From: a bacterium
GTDB lineage: Bacteria > Chlamydiota > Chlamydiia > Chlamydiales > 2-12-FULL-49-11
DNA: 11,312 bases
Direction: 5' to 3'
Assembly (NCBI GenBank): GCA_022600215.1
Contig: JAHZKV010000075.1
Coordinates: 1-11,312 of the forward strand
This document shows positions 1 to 6,964 of the stretch, in pieces. The notes beneath the pieces were generated by a model. It worked only from the letters and a program-made list of their open reading frames with translations, had not been told where the DNA came from and searched no databases. The position numbers were made by a program, and so were the translations under genes. Numbering within the stretch: position 1 is the first letter of the stretch; each line of letters begins with the position of its first letter.

Positions 1-201
1 CTCGCAACAAACTCTGTGTATGCTGATGCGGGTGAAAAGGAGAAAAAAAAGAAAGAAAAGCATGGTCATGACCACCACGAAGAAGAAATAGAAGAGATTG
101 GAATCACCGAAGAAGGGAGCACAGAATCTGAAAATGTAGATGAGCTCGTAGCTATCAATAACTCTGAAGAGCGAAAAAAAAAAAAGAAAGAAGCGATGTA
201 G
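1..201 (+). CDS. 5' part of an unrecognised exported-looking gene, cut by the window edge and interrupted by a frame break
   Basis: Frame 1 is open from the first base to a TAG at 199-201, so the true start probably lies left of the window. The first visible residues (LATNSVYADA) look like the end of a signal peptide with an Ala-x-Ala type cleavage site. They are followed by a very polar stretch with Lys runs, a His-rich patch (HGHDHH) and many Glu. The visible part is 66 codons. It ends just after a run of 12 A, and the reading continues convincingly in another frame downstream (see 246-1079). I therefore read both parts as one gene with a break at 174-185. An ATG at 16-18 exists but would discard the signal-peptide-like residues. 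The function is unknown; the His/Glu patch could bind metal, but that is only a guess. Confidence 0.55.
   Translation, partial: LATNSVYADAGEKEKKKKEKHGHDHHEEEIEEIGITEEGSTESENVDELVAINNSEERKKKKKEAM
174..185 (+). repeat. Homopolymer tract of 12 A at a reading-frame break
   Basis: Twelve consecutive A lie exactly where the upstream frame must pass into the downstream frame. The downstream frame is closed by TGA at 165-167 and the upstream one by TAG at 199-201, so the shift has to happen between 168 and 198, and the A tract is the only slippery element there. One more A (or two fewer) would make a single frame. Tracts of this length are known to cause RNA polymerase slippage, replication slippage and sequencing errors. 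The sequence alone cannot tell these apart. Confidence 0.8.
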
Positions 202-245
202 AATATGCTCATTATGCTCATATTAATGAGCTCTTCGAACTGCTT

Positions 246-1079
246 ATGCAGCCTTTTCAAGAAAATGTATCCAGTGAAATAACCCTTGGGGAACTGGAAG
301 AAGAAAAGGATATTACGGAAGCAGAGGTAGAAATACACCCACCTGTACTCTTGTCGCTCAATCGAGGGATGAAAGCATTAAGAAGTTTTGTACAAGCTTT
401 CAACGAAGGTGAGTACAAACCATTCTTACAATTTCTCCATGAAGATTACCTATACGAATCTACGCTACCTAGAATAGGTGAACCTAAATTCAAAATTCAA
501 CCAACCAACTTTAACACTCTGGAAAATGCGCTCTCATGCACCTCACTTACAAAAGAAAATATTAGAAAATACGTCCGTGATCTCATAAAGAAGAAAAGCC
601 ATTTAAGGAAAGACCCTTTTTTCTCCACCCTTTCAAATCTAATAAGTTTCAATGTCCCAGTAGCAAAGCGAAACATCAAAAGAATCGACACCCTACATAA
701 ATCAGCGCTTAGATTACAAAAACGCTATAGAAAAAACACGGCAATTATTTCAAAATGGAACAAATTGATCAAAACTATTACAGAATTTGAGCATAAATTG
801 CTTATATTAGATGTTTTAGAAAGAGATTATTTATTACGATTTCCTTTTGATAAGGATAATGAAGAACTCCTTTCCACAATAATCCAATATAAGAATAGAA
901 TAATGACCGAATCTAAATTTTGTAGAAGTGTTCATAGAATAGCATCTAAAGGCTTTAGTAGTTATTTTGATCTTCTTGTTTATATTCAAGACTCATCTTA
1001 CGTAGAGGCTTTAATAGAAGGTAGAATGGAGCCATCCACACCTTTAGAAAGGATTTTTCTAGCAAATCTACCTCTATAA
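246..1079 (+). CDS. 3' part of the same unrecognised gene; protein with no recognised domain
   Basis: The ORF from ATG 246 encodes 277 residues, but the frame is open back to 168, and the residues encoded at 174-245 (KKKKERSDVEYAHYAHINEL and on) look like real protein. ATG 246 is therefore probably not the natural start. A -1 shift, or one extra A, in the A12 tract would join this to the upstream segment. The predicted product is a mostly helical, Lys/Glu/Leu-rich domain: an acidic segment near residues 13-30, then a compact-looking part (LSLNRGMKALRSFVQAFNEG), then basic helices to the C-terminus. I see no membrane segment and no catalytic motif. The last third (about 700-1079) looks more AT-rich than the neighbouring pbp2. 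I recognise no family. If the shift does not occur in the cell, this is a pseudogene remnant. Confidence 0.6.
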   Translation: MQPFQENVSSEITLGELEEEKDITEAEVEIHPPVLLSLNRGMKALRSFVQAFNEGEYKPFLQFLHEDYLYESTLPRIGEPKFKIQPTNFNTLENALSCTSLTKENIRKYVRDLIKKKSHLRKDPFFSTLSNLISFNVPVAKRNIKRIDTLHKSALRLQKRYRKNTAIISKWNKLIKTITEFEHKLLILDVLERDYLLRFPFDKDNEELLSTIIQYKNRIMTESKFCRSVHRIASKGFSSYFDLLVYIQDSSYVEALIEGRMEPSTPLERIFLANLPL

Positions 1080-1101
1080 AGATTAAGCAAGCTATTTCCC
1101 T

Positions 1102-1158
1102 GTGAAAAAAATTCCTTTCTTAGTAGTATTACAGGATTACTGCTTATTCGTGCTATGA
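1102..1158 (+). other. Possible GTG-started micro-ORF overlapping the pbp2 start (ATGA)
   Basis: From GTG 1102 an 18-codon frame encodes VKKIPFLVVLQDYCLFVL, a Lys-Lys start followed by hydrophobic residues, and stops at TGA 1156-1158. That stop overlaps the pbp2 ATG in an ATGA arrangement typical of translational coupling. pbp2 lacks a clear Shine-Dalgarno, which would fit coupling. However, the micro-ORF also lacks a convincing ribosome binding site and is short enough to occur by chance. It could be a leader peptide, but it is a weak call. Confidence 0.2.
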
Positions 1159-4100
1159 GAGATATATCGTTCCATATTCAAAGATTGCTTTTCTTCTTAG
1201 GAGGTGTCTTTGTTCTTTTTGGTCTTCGCATCTATTATCTTTCTATTATTCAGCGTGAGTACCACCAAAGAGAAGCAAAACGCCCTGCCCTTAAAACGGT
1301 AGTCAAAAACCCCAACCGCGGAACCATACGCGATCGTTTCAACATCCCCATGGCTATCAACACTATCTCCTATTCTATTTCTGTAATTTACGATCCCATC
1401 AAAGCCATCCCAAGAAGAAAATTTATTTATGAAAATGGTAAAAAAACCTGCATCTATCCACGTAAAGAGGCTATATCTGCCCTTGCCAGCTTCCTTGCTC
1501 CATTTTGCGATCATGATCCAGCTTATATTGAGGATATCATCTACTCCAAAGCCTCCCTTTTTCCAAACACCCCCTTTTCCCTCAAGGATGAAATATCGGA
1601 AGACACCTATTATAAACTAAAAATGAAAGAAGCACGTTATCCGGGCCTCTTTATGCGAATAGGGCAAAAACGAACCTATCCCCTTGGAAAAGTAGGATCT
1701 CATATCCTAGGATACATGGGTGCTATCGGAGAAAAAGAGCATCTTGCCATCAAAAGCTCCATTCAAAACTTGCAAACCTATTTAAACAATCAAAAAGAAG
1801 ATGGACTCTTGCCCCTTCCAAAAGGATATAGTTCCATCAAGCAAGTAAAAGAAGATTTAACCTCCCTGCTAAACAAGTCCTACACCATACATTCAAAGAT
1901 TGGAAAAAATGGAATTGAAAAACAATTTGATGCAGAGCTGAAAGGCTCCATTGGCAAAGATTTCTACTTAGTCAATCACAAAGGATCAAGACGACAAAAA
2001 CTACCAGAATCATACGAAGAAATTCCAGGAAGACGGGTATTACTCTCCATCTCAGCAGAGCTGCAAGAATACTGCGAACAGCTCTTAGCAGACAGCGAAA
2101 AACTACGGGCAGAAGGATTTTCTCGCGCAGGAAAAAATCACCATAAAATTCCCGCCCCATGGATTTCTGGTGGAGCTATCATTGCGATGATTCCATCCAC
2201 AGGAGAGATCGTAGCCATGGCATCATTCCCCACATTTGATCCCAATGACTTTACCTCCAACTCCAAAGATAAAGCGTTAAAATGGCTAGAAACCACCTCC
2301 CACATTGGTAAAGTCTTTGACGGGATCTATCCTCTGGAAAAGGACCTCTATAATGTCACCACCAAAGAAGAAACATGTGAAAAAAAAGAACTCTCCTACC
2401 ACTTCTACCTAGACACCATCCTTTCTAAAAACTCCTCCATCAAAAAAGCGCTAAAAAAAATACAAAATATTCATACTGCAAACTTCTTACAAAACTGCAT
2501 GGAAATGCTTCTTTCTCTCTCTGAAGAAAAAGAAATGCAGCCATTGATGGATGCCCTTTTCCACAAAAGAAAGGATATTTCCACTTTCTACCAAACCTCT
2601 AAAGAGAAAAGAAAAGAGATTTTAGCCACCATCAACAGCAAAACTTCTCTTTTAGAAGAAATACAAACAGAAATTACTCCCTTTTTTCAAGATATCCATA
2701 AAAATGATGATAAAGTTCTACTCCTTGATTTATTACGACTCTTTTGCCCCAATCATTTATTCGATGACTCACTACTGGCAGAAACTGGGAAAGAATCCCT
2801 TGCTGTCTATAAAGAATTTACCAACGCAAAAACCCTTATCGAAAATGAAGTATATGAAGTGGTAAAAAAAGTCTTCCATGAACACGAATTTGCCGATTGG
2901 AGAAAAGCCTACTTCAAAGAATATCTTAAAGGGAAAAGAGAAGAGGAAAAAAGCAAGAAAAGATATGCCAAACCCTATCTTACCTACCTACAACAAATTG
3001 AAAAAAAATTATTCCTTCAATTTTTTGAGATCAATAAATGGGAGTTTTTACAAGCCTATCTTACTGTTGGAGCACCTGTAAAAAAAGGGGATATTCGCCT
3101 TCCTTATTTCCAAGCCCTCATTAAAAAAAGTTTAGAAGGAACCAACCCATCCTATCAAAAGCTGAAAAAACATTTAGAAAAACTAAGCGATGCTCAAATC
3201 ATTCCATACTTAAAGACCATGCGCTCCTACAAAGAGCTAGGTAGAAATCTCTATGGCAAATACTACTTCCCATTTAAGTCGGGAAAAAAAGCAACAGAAC
3301 AAGACCTCGCAAGAGCATTCTACCCAGGAAGTGGGTTTGGCTTTTGTAAATCTGCTGCTTTTGCAGACCTTCTTCCCCTTGGCTCCAGCTTTAAAGTGTT
3401 TGTAGGATATGAAGCCCTTGCTGACTACTTCAAAGATCACCCCAAAAGAACCTTCCCTCTCAACCCGATGACCATCATCGATAAATCCCCTCCTTATAGC
3501 GCAAAAATCAAAAAAGATACCATCTTAGGATACCACCTTAATTATTCCCCCATTCGAAGGATATACAAAGGAGGGCGACTTCCTCGTGGACACCAAAATA
3601 TTGGTGAAATTGACTTTTTATCTGCAATGGAAAAATCTTCTAACCTATACTATAGTTTGCTCACTTCCGATGTGATTAAAGATCCTATGAGCCTTATCAA
3701 TACTGCAAAAACACTCGGATTTGGAAAAAAGACGGGCATTGACCTCCCCTTTGAATGTAGAGGAGCTGTACCAGAGGATATCTTGCTTAATAAAACCTCC
3801 TTGTTCTCTTTTGCTATTGGCCAGCACTCCTTAATCGTCACCCCACTACAAACAGCCGTAGCCCTTTCCGCCTTTGCAAATAATGGAGAGGTATTAAAAC
3901 CACAAATAGTAAAAGCAATCGCCAATATTGAGCCGACCAGAGACCCTCTCAACCTTCTTTATAAAGGATCCAGCAACTATGAACATGCCTATAAAAACAT
4001 TGGTGTCTTCTTTCCTCTTTTTCCAGAAGGGGACGAACACGATCCCTCTTTTTACCTCAAAAAAATGGAAAAAGAGACCATCACCTCTATTAACATCCCA

Positions 4101-4499
4101 CAACCTGTACACCAAACACTCATGCAAAGTTTGTATAATGTGGTGAACAAAAGCAAAGGAACAGCAAGGATCTCTGCAATTGGATCTCTTATCACCTCTC
4201 CATACAAGCGATCTATCTATCGAAAAGTGATGAAAAGTATGGCAGGAAAAACTTCTACTGCAGAGATAGCCTACAACCCAACCCTTGATAGAGAGCAGCC
4301 GCCTATCATCACCAAAAATATCTGGTTTACCGCCATTTCCTATCCGGAAGAAAGGGTAGATAGCGAGCCTGACCTTGTAGTAGTTGTAGGTTTACGTTTT
4401 GGGCCACATGGTAAAGAAGCAGCTCCTCTTGCAGCTTCTGTAATTCATAAATGGCGAGAGATCACAAAGAAGCAAGAACAGCTGGCAAAGAAGCAATAA
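1155..4499 (+). CDS. pbp2: Penicillin-binding protein 2, class B transpeptidase with a large insertion
   Basis: This is a monofunctional peptidoglycan DD-transpeptidase anchored in the inner membrane, working with a SEDS glycosyltransferase and MreB; in Chlamydia this family supports septal peptidoglycan. One transmembrane helix lies at about residues 11-32. The dimerisation domain starts with RGTIRDRFNIPMA and includes YPLGKVGSHILGYMG and GKNGIEKQFD. The penicillin-binding domain starts near 290 (LLSISAELQ, then GEIVAMASFPTFDPNDF ending at 366). The active site shows S744-S-F-K747, S828-S-N830 and K1032-T-S-T, so the third motif reads KTS instead of KTG. At 1114 aa it is far longer than E. 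coli PBP2 (about 633). The extra length is mainly a Lys/Glu-rich helical insertion of over 300 residues between about 367 and 735. I recall chlamydial PBP2 being similarly long. ATG 1155 is the first ATG in frame but has no good Shine-Dalgarno. The 3' end overlaps nnr. Confidence 0.93.
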   Translation: MRDISFHIQRLLFFLGGVFVLFGLRIYYLSIIQREYHQREAKRPALKTVVKNPNRGTIRDRFNIPMAINTISYSISVIYDPIKAIPRRKFIYENGKKTCIYPRKEAISALASFLAPFCDHDPAYIEDIIYSKASLFPNTPFSLKDEISEDTYYKLKMKEARYPGLFMRIGQKRTYPLGKVGSHILGYMGAIGEKEHLAIKSSIQNLQTYLNNQKEDGLLPLPKGYSSIKQVKEDLTSLLNKSYTIHSKIGKNGIEKQFDAELKGSIGKDFYLVNHKGSRRQKLPESYEEIPGRRVLLSISAELQEYCEQLLADSEKLRAEGFSRAGKNHHKIPAPWISGGAIIAMIPSTGEIVAMASFPTFDPNDFTSNSKDKALKWLETTSHIGKVFDGIYPLEKDLYNVTTKEETCEKKELSYHFYLDTILSKNSSIKKALKKIQNIHTANFLQNCMEMLLSLSEEKEMQPLMDALFHKRKDISTFYQTSKEKRKEILATINSKTSLLEEIQTEITPFFQDIHKNDDKVLLLDLLRLFCPNHLFDDSLLAETGKESLAVYKEFTNAKTLIENEVYEVVKKVFHEHEFADWRKAYFKEYLKGKREEEKSKKRYAKPYLTYLQQIEKKLFLQFFEINKWEFLQAYLTVGAPVKKGDIRLPYFQALIKKSLEGTNPSYQKLKKHLEKLSDAQIIPYLKTMRSYKELGRNLYGKYYFPFKSGKKATEQDLARAFYPGSGFGFCKSAAFADLLPLGSSFKVFVGYEALADYFKDHPKRTFPLNPMTIIDKSPPYSAKIKKDTILGYHLNYSPIRRIYKGGRLPRGHQNIGEIDFLSAMEKSSNLYYSLLTSDVIKDPMSLINTAKTLGFGKKTGIDLPFECRGAVPEDILLNKTSLFSFAIGQHSLIVTPLQTAVALSAFANNGEVLKPQIVKAIANIEPTRDPLNLLYKGSSNYEHAYKNIGVFFPLFPEGDEHDPSFYLKKMEKETITSINIPQPVHQTLMQSLYNVVNKSKGTARISAIGSLITSPYKRSIYRKVMKSMAGKTSTAEIAYNPTLDREQPPIITKNIWFTAISYPEERVDSEPDLVVVVGLRFGPHGKEAAPLAASVIHKWREITKKQEQLAKKQ

Positions 4500-5943
4500 T
4501 ATCACTTGCCATAAGCGAAGCCATAGAAAGATTTTCTCCCGCAAGATCGCCTGCCATCCCATGAAGATATACTCCTAGCAAAGCAGCAGAATGTGGCTCC
4601 ATTCCCATACCAACAAGTGCTACTAAAATCCCAGAAAGCACATCACCAGAACCACCGGTAGCCATCCCAGGATTACCGCTAACTTGTACATACTTTTCTC
4701 TCTTTGGAGAAAGAATAATCGTTGGCATCCCTTTACATATAATAATTACCTCATGCTTGTCACAATACTTCTGCGCACTTTCAAGCAATGTTTCCATAGA
4801 AGCCATCTTTTCTACACCAAGTAAAGCTCTTAGCTCCCCTTGGTGTGGTGTTAAAATAGCCCCTTTAGGAGGCGTATCTAGTAAAGCAAGCGCATCAGCA
4901 TCTATTACCATTGCATGCGTACTACTTTTACATAGAATCTCTACCAGTTTTTTTGCAGACGCGCTTCTTCCTAGCCCTGGGCCAATCAATAGTGCCCGAG
5001 ATTTCATGGTATCATCAGTAAGTGCTTCCAACTCCACCTTCTTACTTATTGCTTCCACTACATTACACGGCACCCCCTCTAAGTAAAAATGCCTCACCAA
5101 GCCCACACCTGTACGATACGCAGAGAGGCAAGCAAGGTTTGTTGCCCCACTCATTTCGTTTGTTCCACCAAAAACAGAAACCTCTCCTACAAGATATTTA
5201 TGAACACATCTTCCCCTTTTTGGAAATAAAGTACGTAAAAAACCCTCACTAGGAAGGTAGGCATAAGAAGAAATTCCCTCTATATCCATGCCAAAATCTA
5301 CATAATGCAACATCCCAACATGTTCATAGCCCTCTTCAAACAAATGTCCCACTTTTAAGGCTCCTAAATAAGCAGTAAGTGTTGCTTGTATCGCAATTCC
5401 TTCCACTTTTCCTGTATTGCCATCTACACCAGATGGAATGTCAATAGAATAAGTATAAGGAGAAAGAGCATTACAGCGATGGATCACCCTCTCAAACTCC
5501 CCTTTCACTTTTCCTGAAAAGCCAGTCCCAAGCAATCCATCCACCACCAAATCATGCGGACCAATATCTATCTCTTCTGCATTACAAAAAATTCGCTCCC
5601 CACCTTGTCTCTCATAAAACTCTCCTTTTTTTTCAGATAAAGGAGATGTTTCTGGGAAAAATTGATAGGCAACCACCTCATAACCACTTTGTAATAGTAA
5701 TGATCCTAAAGCAAAAGCATCACCACCATTATTCCCTTTTCCAATCAGTAATACCACCCTATCAGGAGAAAATTCCTCAAGGATCTTATTCTCAAATATT
5801 TTCATCAGCCCAAGGGCTGCAATATCCATAAACTTTTCTGACAAGCAAGGATCTTTTGCGATGAGCGCTCCCTCAAATGCTGCCATATCAGCAGCCCTTA
5901 CAACGGGCTCTCCAAGTAATAAATCATTTTTACTTTGTGTCAT
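4462..5943 (-). CDS. nnr: Bifunctional NAD(P)H-hydrate epimerase/dehydratase
   Basis: This enzyme repairs NAD(P)HX, the hydrated form of NAD(P)H: the N-terminal NAXE (YjeF_N) half epimerises R to S, and the C-terminal NAXD (carbohydrate-kinase fold) half dehydrates S-NAD(P)HX using ADP or ATP. Counting from the chosen start, the epimerase half shows GKGNNGGD (68-75), D135 and DIPSGVDG (168-175). The dehydratase half shows GPGLG (321-325), DADAL (348-352), TPHQGEL (365-371) and GNPGMATGGSGDVLSG (423-438) with the catalytic Asp at 434. Its 493 aa are close to E. coli Nnr (about 515). I chose ATG 5943: a longer frame to 6039 runs back into gpsA and adds 32 residues unlike the family. A GAGG lies only two bases before the ATG, which is tight spacing. 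It is the last gene of the minus-strand run, 40 nt after gpsA, and ends inside pbp2. Confidence 0.92.
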   Translation of the reverse strand: MTQSKNDLLLGEPVVRAADMAAFEGALIAKDPCLSEKFMDIAALGLMKIFENKILEEFSPDRVVLLIGKGNNGGDAFALGSLLLQSGYEVVAYQFFPETSPLSEKKGEFYERQGGERIFCNAEEIDIGPHDLVVDGLLGTGFSGKVKGEFERVIHRCNALSPYTYSIDIPSGVDGNTGKVEGIAIQATLTAYLGALKVGHLFEEGYEHVGMLHYVDFGMDIEGISSYAYLPSEGFLRTLFPKRGRCVHKYLVGEVSVFGGTNEMSGATNLACLSAYRTGVGLVRHFYLEGVPCNVVEAISKKVELEALTDDTMKSRALLIGPGLGRSASAKKLVEILCKSSTHAMVIDADALALLDTPPKGAILTPHQGELRALLGVEKMASMETLLESAQKYCDKHEVIIICKGMPTIILSPKREKYVQVSGNPGMATGGSGDVLSGILVALVGMGMEPHSAALLGVYLHGMAGDLAGENLSMASLMASDIIASLPAVLASL

Positions 5944-5983
5944 ACCCTCGACACTGCATAAAAAAATGTTTTGCTCAATACAT

Positions 5984-6964
5984 TTATACCACTGCTTTGT
6001 ATTGCAAGATCGTACGAATCGCTTCTTTTGGTAAAGCACCTTTATTTAACACCTTATACACACTGTCAGTAATTGGCAGGACAATAGAAGATCCTTTCAT
6101 CAATTCATAAGCAGCACGAACGGTATATTCCCCTTCTACTACCATTCCAATTTCTGCCTTTGCCTGCTCTGCAGAGAGCCCTTCCCCTAAATTCTTACCA
6201 AAGCGGTAGTTACGAGAAAGTGGGGTCACCCCAGTTACAATCAAATCACCAATTCCGGAAAGGGTATTCATCGTCTCTTCACGGCAACCTTTGATTACTG
6301 CCATCTTCTTCAACTCTTCTAACCCTTTGGTTAACAACATTGCCTTTGTATTAAAACCATAACCAAGTCCTGTTGCCATCCCCGCAGCAATTGCAATCAC
6401 ATTTTTCATCGCCCCACCAAGAGCTACACCATGAAAATCATAACACCCTGTTATACGGAAATTTTCCCCTTCAAAAAGATCACGTGTCAATTTTTGCACA
6501 TCTCTTTCTTTTGACCCTGCCACCGCAGAAGTTGGGTGATTAGAAAGAACTTCATCAGCAAGAGTTGGCCCAGAAATATAGCCCATCATCGCATCACCAC
6601 CTAAAAGCTCTTCTGCTACCTCTGACAAAATTTTCCCAGAATCTATCTCAATTCCTTTGGAAGACAAAATAAATGGAACCTTGAGTTTCCCTTTTTTTAA
6701 AAGCATAGAAAGCACAGGACGTAGTCCTTTTGCTGTAACGCACTCCACAATCACCTCGCAATCCAATACATCATAAATATTTCTAGTCACAGATAAACGA
6801 TCGTTAAACACAGCTTTTTCAAATTTTGGATGGCGTTTTTCTTTTTCTAAATGATCCAAAACATCTTCTTCAATAGACCATAAAAGCACATCATGCTCAT
6901 TATCAATTAACAATTTGACCAGGGCCATCCCCCAAGATCCACTACCTAAAAATCCCACTCTCAT
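5984..6964 (-). CDS. gpsA: sn-Glycerol-3-phosphate dehydrogenase [NAD(P)+]
   Basis: GpsA reduces dihydroxyacetone phosphate to sn-glycerol-3-phosphate in the cytoplasm, the backbone for phospholipid synthesis. At 326 aa it is of normal length. The N-terminal Rossmann fold carries GSGSWG at 7-12. Conserved family segments follow: SSKGIE with K103, SGPTLADEV (131-139), GGAMKNVIAIAAG with the catalytic-type K187 and N188, NTKAMLLTKGLEE (205-217), and GIGDLIVT with D240 followed by LSRNYRFG (R251, R254). The ATG at 6964 has a strong Shine-Dalgarno and overlaps the end of the upstream pyrophosphorylase gene by 23 nt, so the two are probably co-transcribed and translationally coupled. The same gene pair (CT715-CT714) occurs in C. 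trachomatis as I recall it. Confidence 0.96.
   Translation of the reverse strand: MRVGFLGSGSWGMALVKLLIDNEHDVLLWSIEEDVLDHLEKEKRHPKFEKAVFNDRLSVTRNIYDVLDCEVIVECVTAKGLRPVLSMLLKKGKLKVPFILSSKGIEIDSGKILSEVAEELLGGDAMMGYISGPTLADEVLSNHPTSAVAGSKERDVQKLTRDLFEGENFRITGCYDFHGVALGGAMKNVIAIAAGMATGLGYGFNTKAMLLTKGLEELKKMAVIKGCREETMNTLSGIGDLIVTGVTPLSRNYRFGKNLGEGLSAEQAKAEIGMVVEGEYTVRAAYELMKGSSIVLPITDSVYKVLNKGALPKEAIRTILQYKAVV

Noticed and set aside
1080..1154. Terminator after the first gene
   Set aside because: Only a short imperfect hairpin is present and no T run follows it.
3318..3347. FYPGSGFGFCK in PBP2 as the catalytic SxxK motif
   Set aside because: Ser726 is followed by G-F-G, with no Lys three residues on; PLGSSFK at 741-747 fits SxxK and the usual spacing to SSN and the third motif.
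4757..5252. Open frames on the + strand inside nnr (and similar antisense frames in other genes)
   Set aside because: They are shadows of well-supported genes, with Ser/Pro/His-rich translations, no motifs and no ribosome binding sites.
5944..6039. Longer nnr frame starting at 6039
   Set aside because: It would overlap the last codons of gpsA and add 32 Cys/Lys-rich residues that do not resemble the family; ATG 5943 gives a normal-length enzyme.
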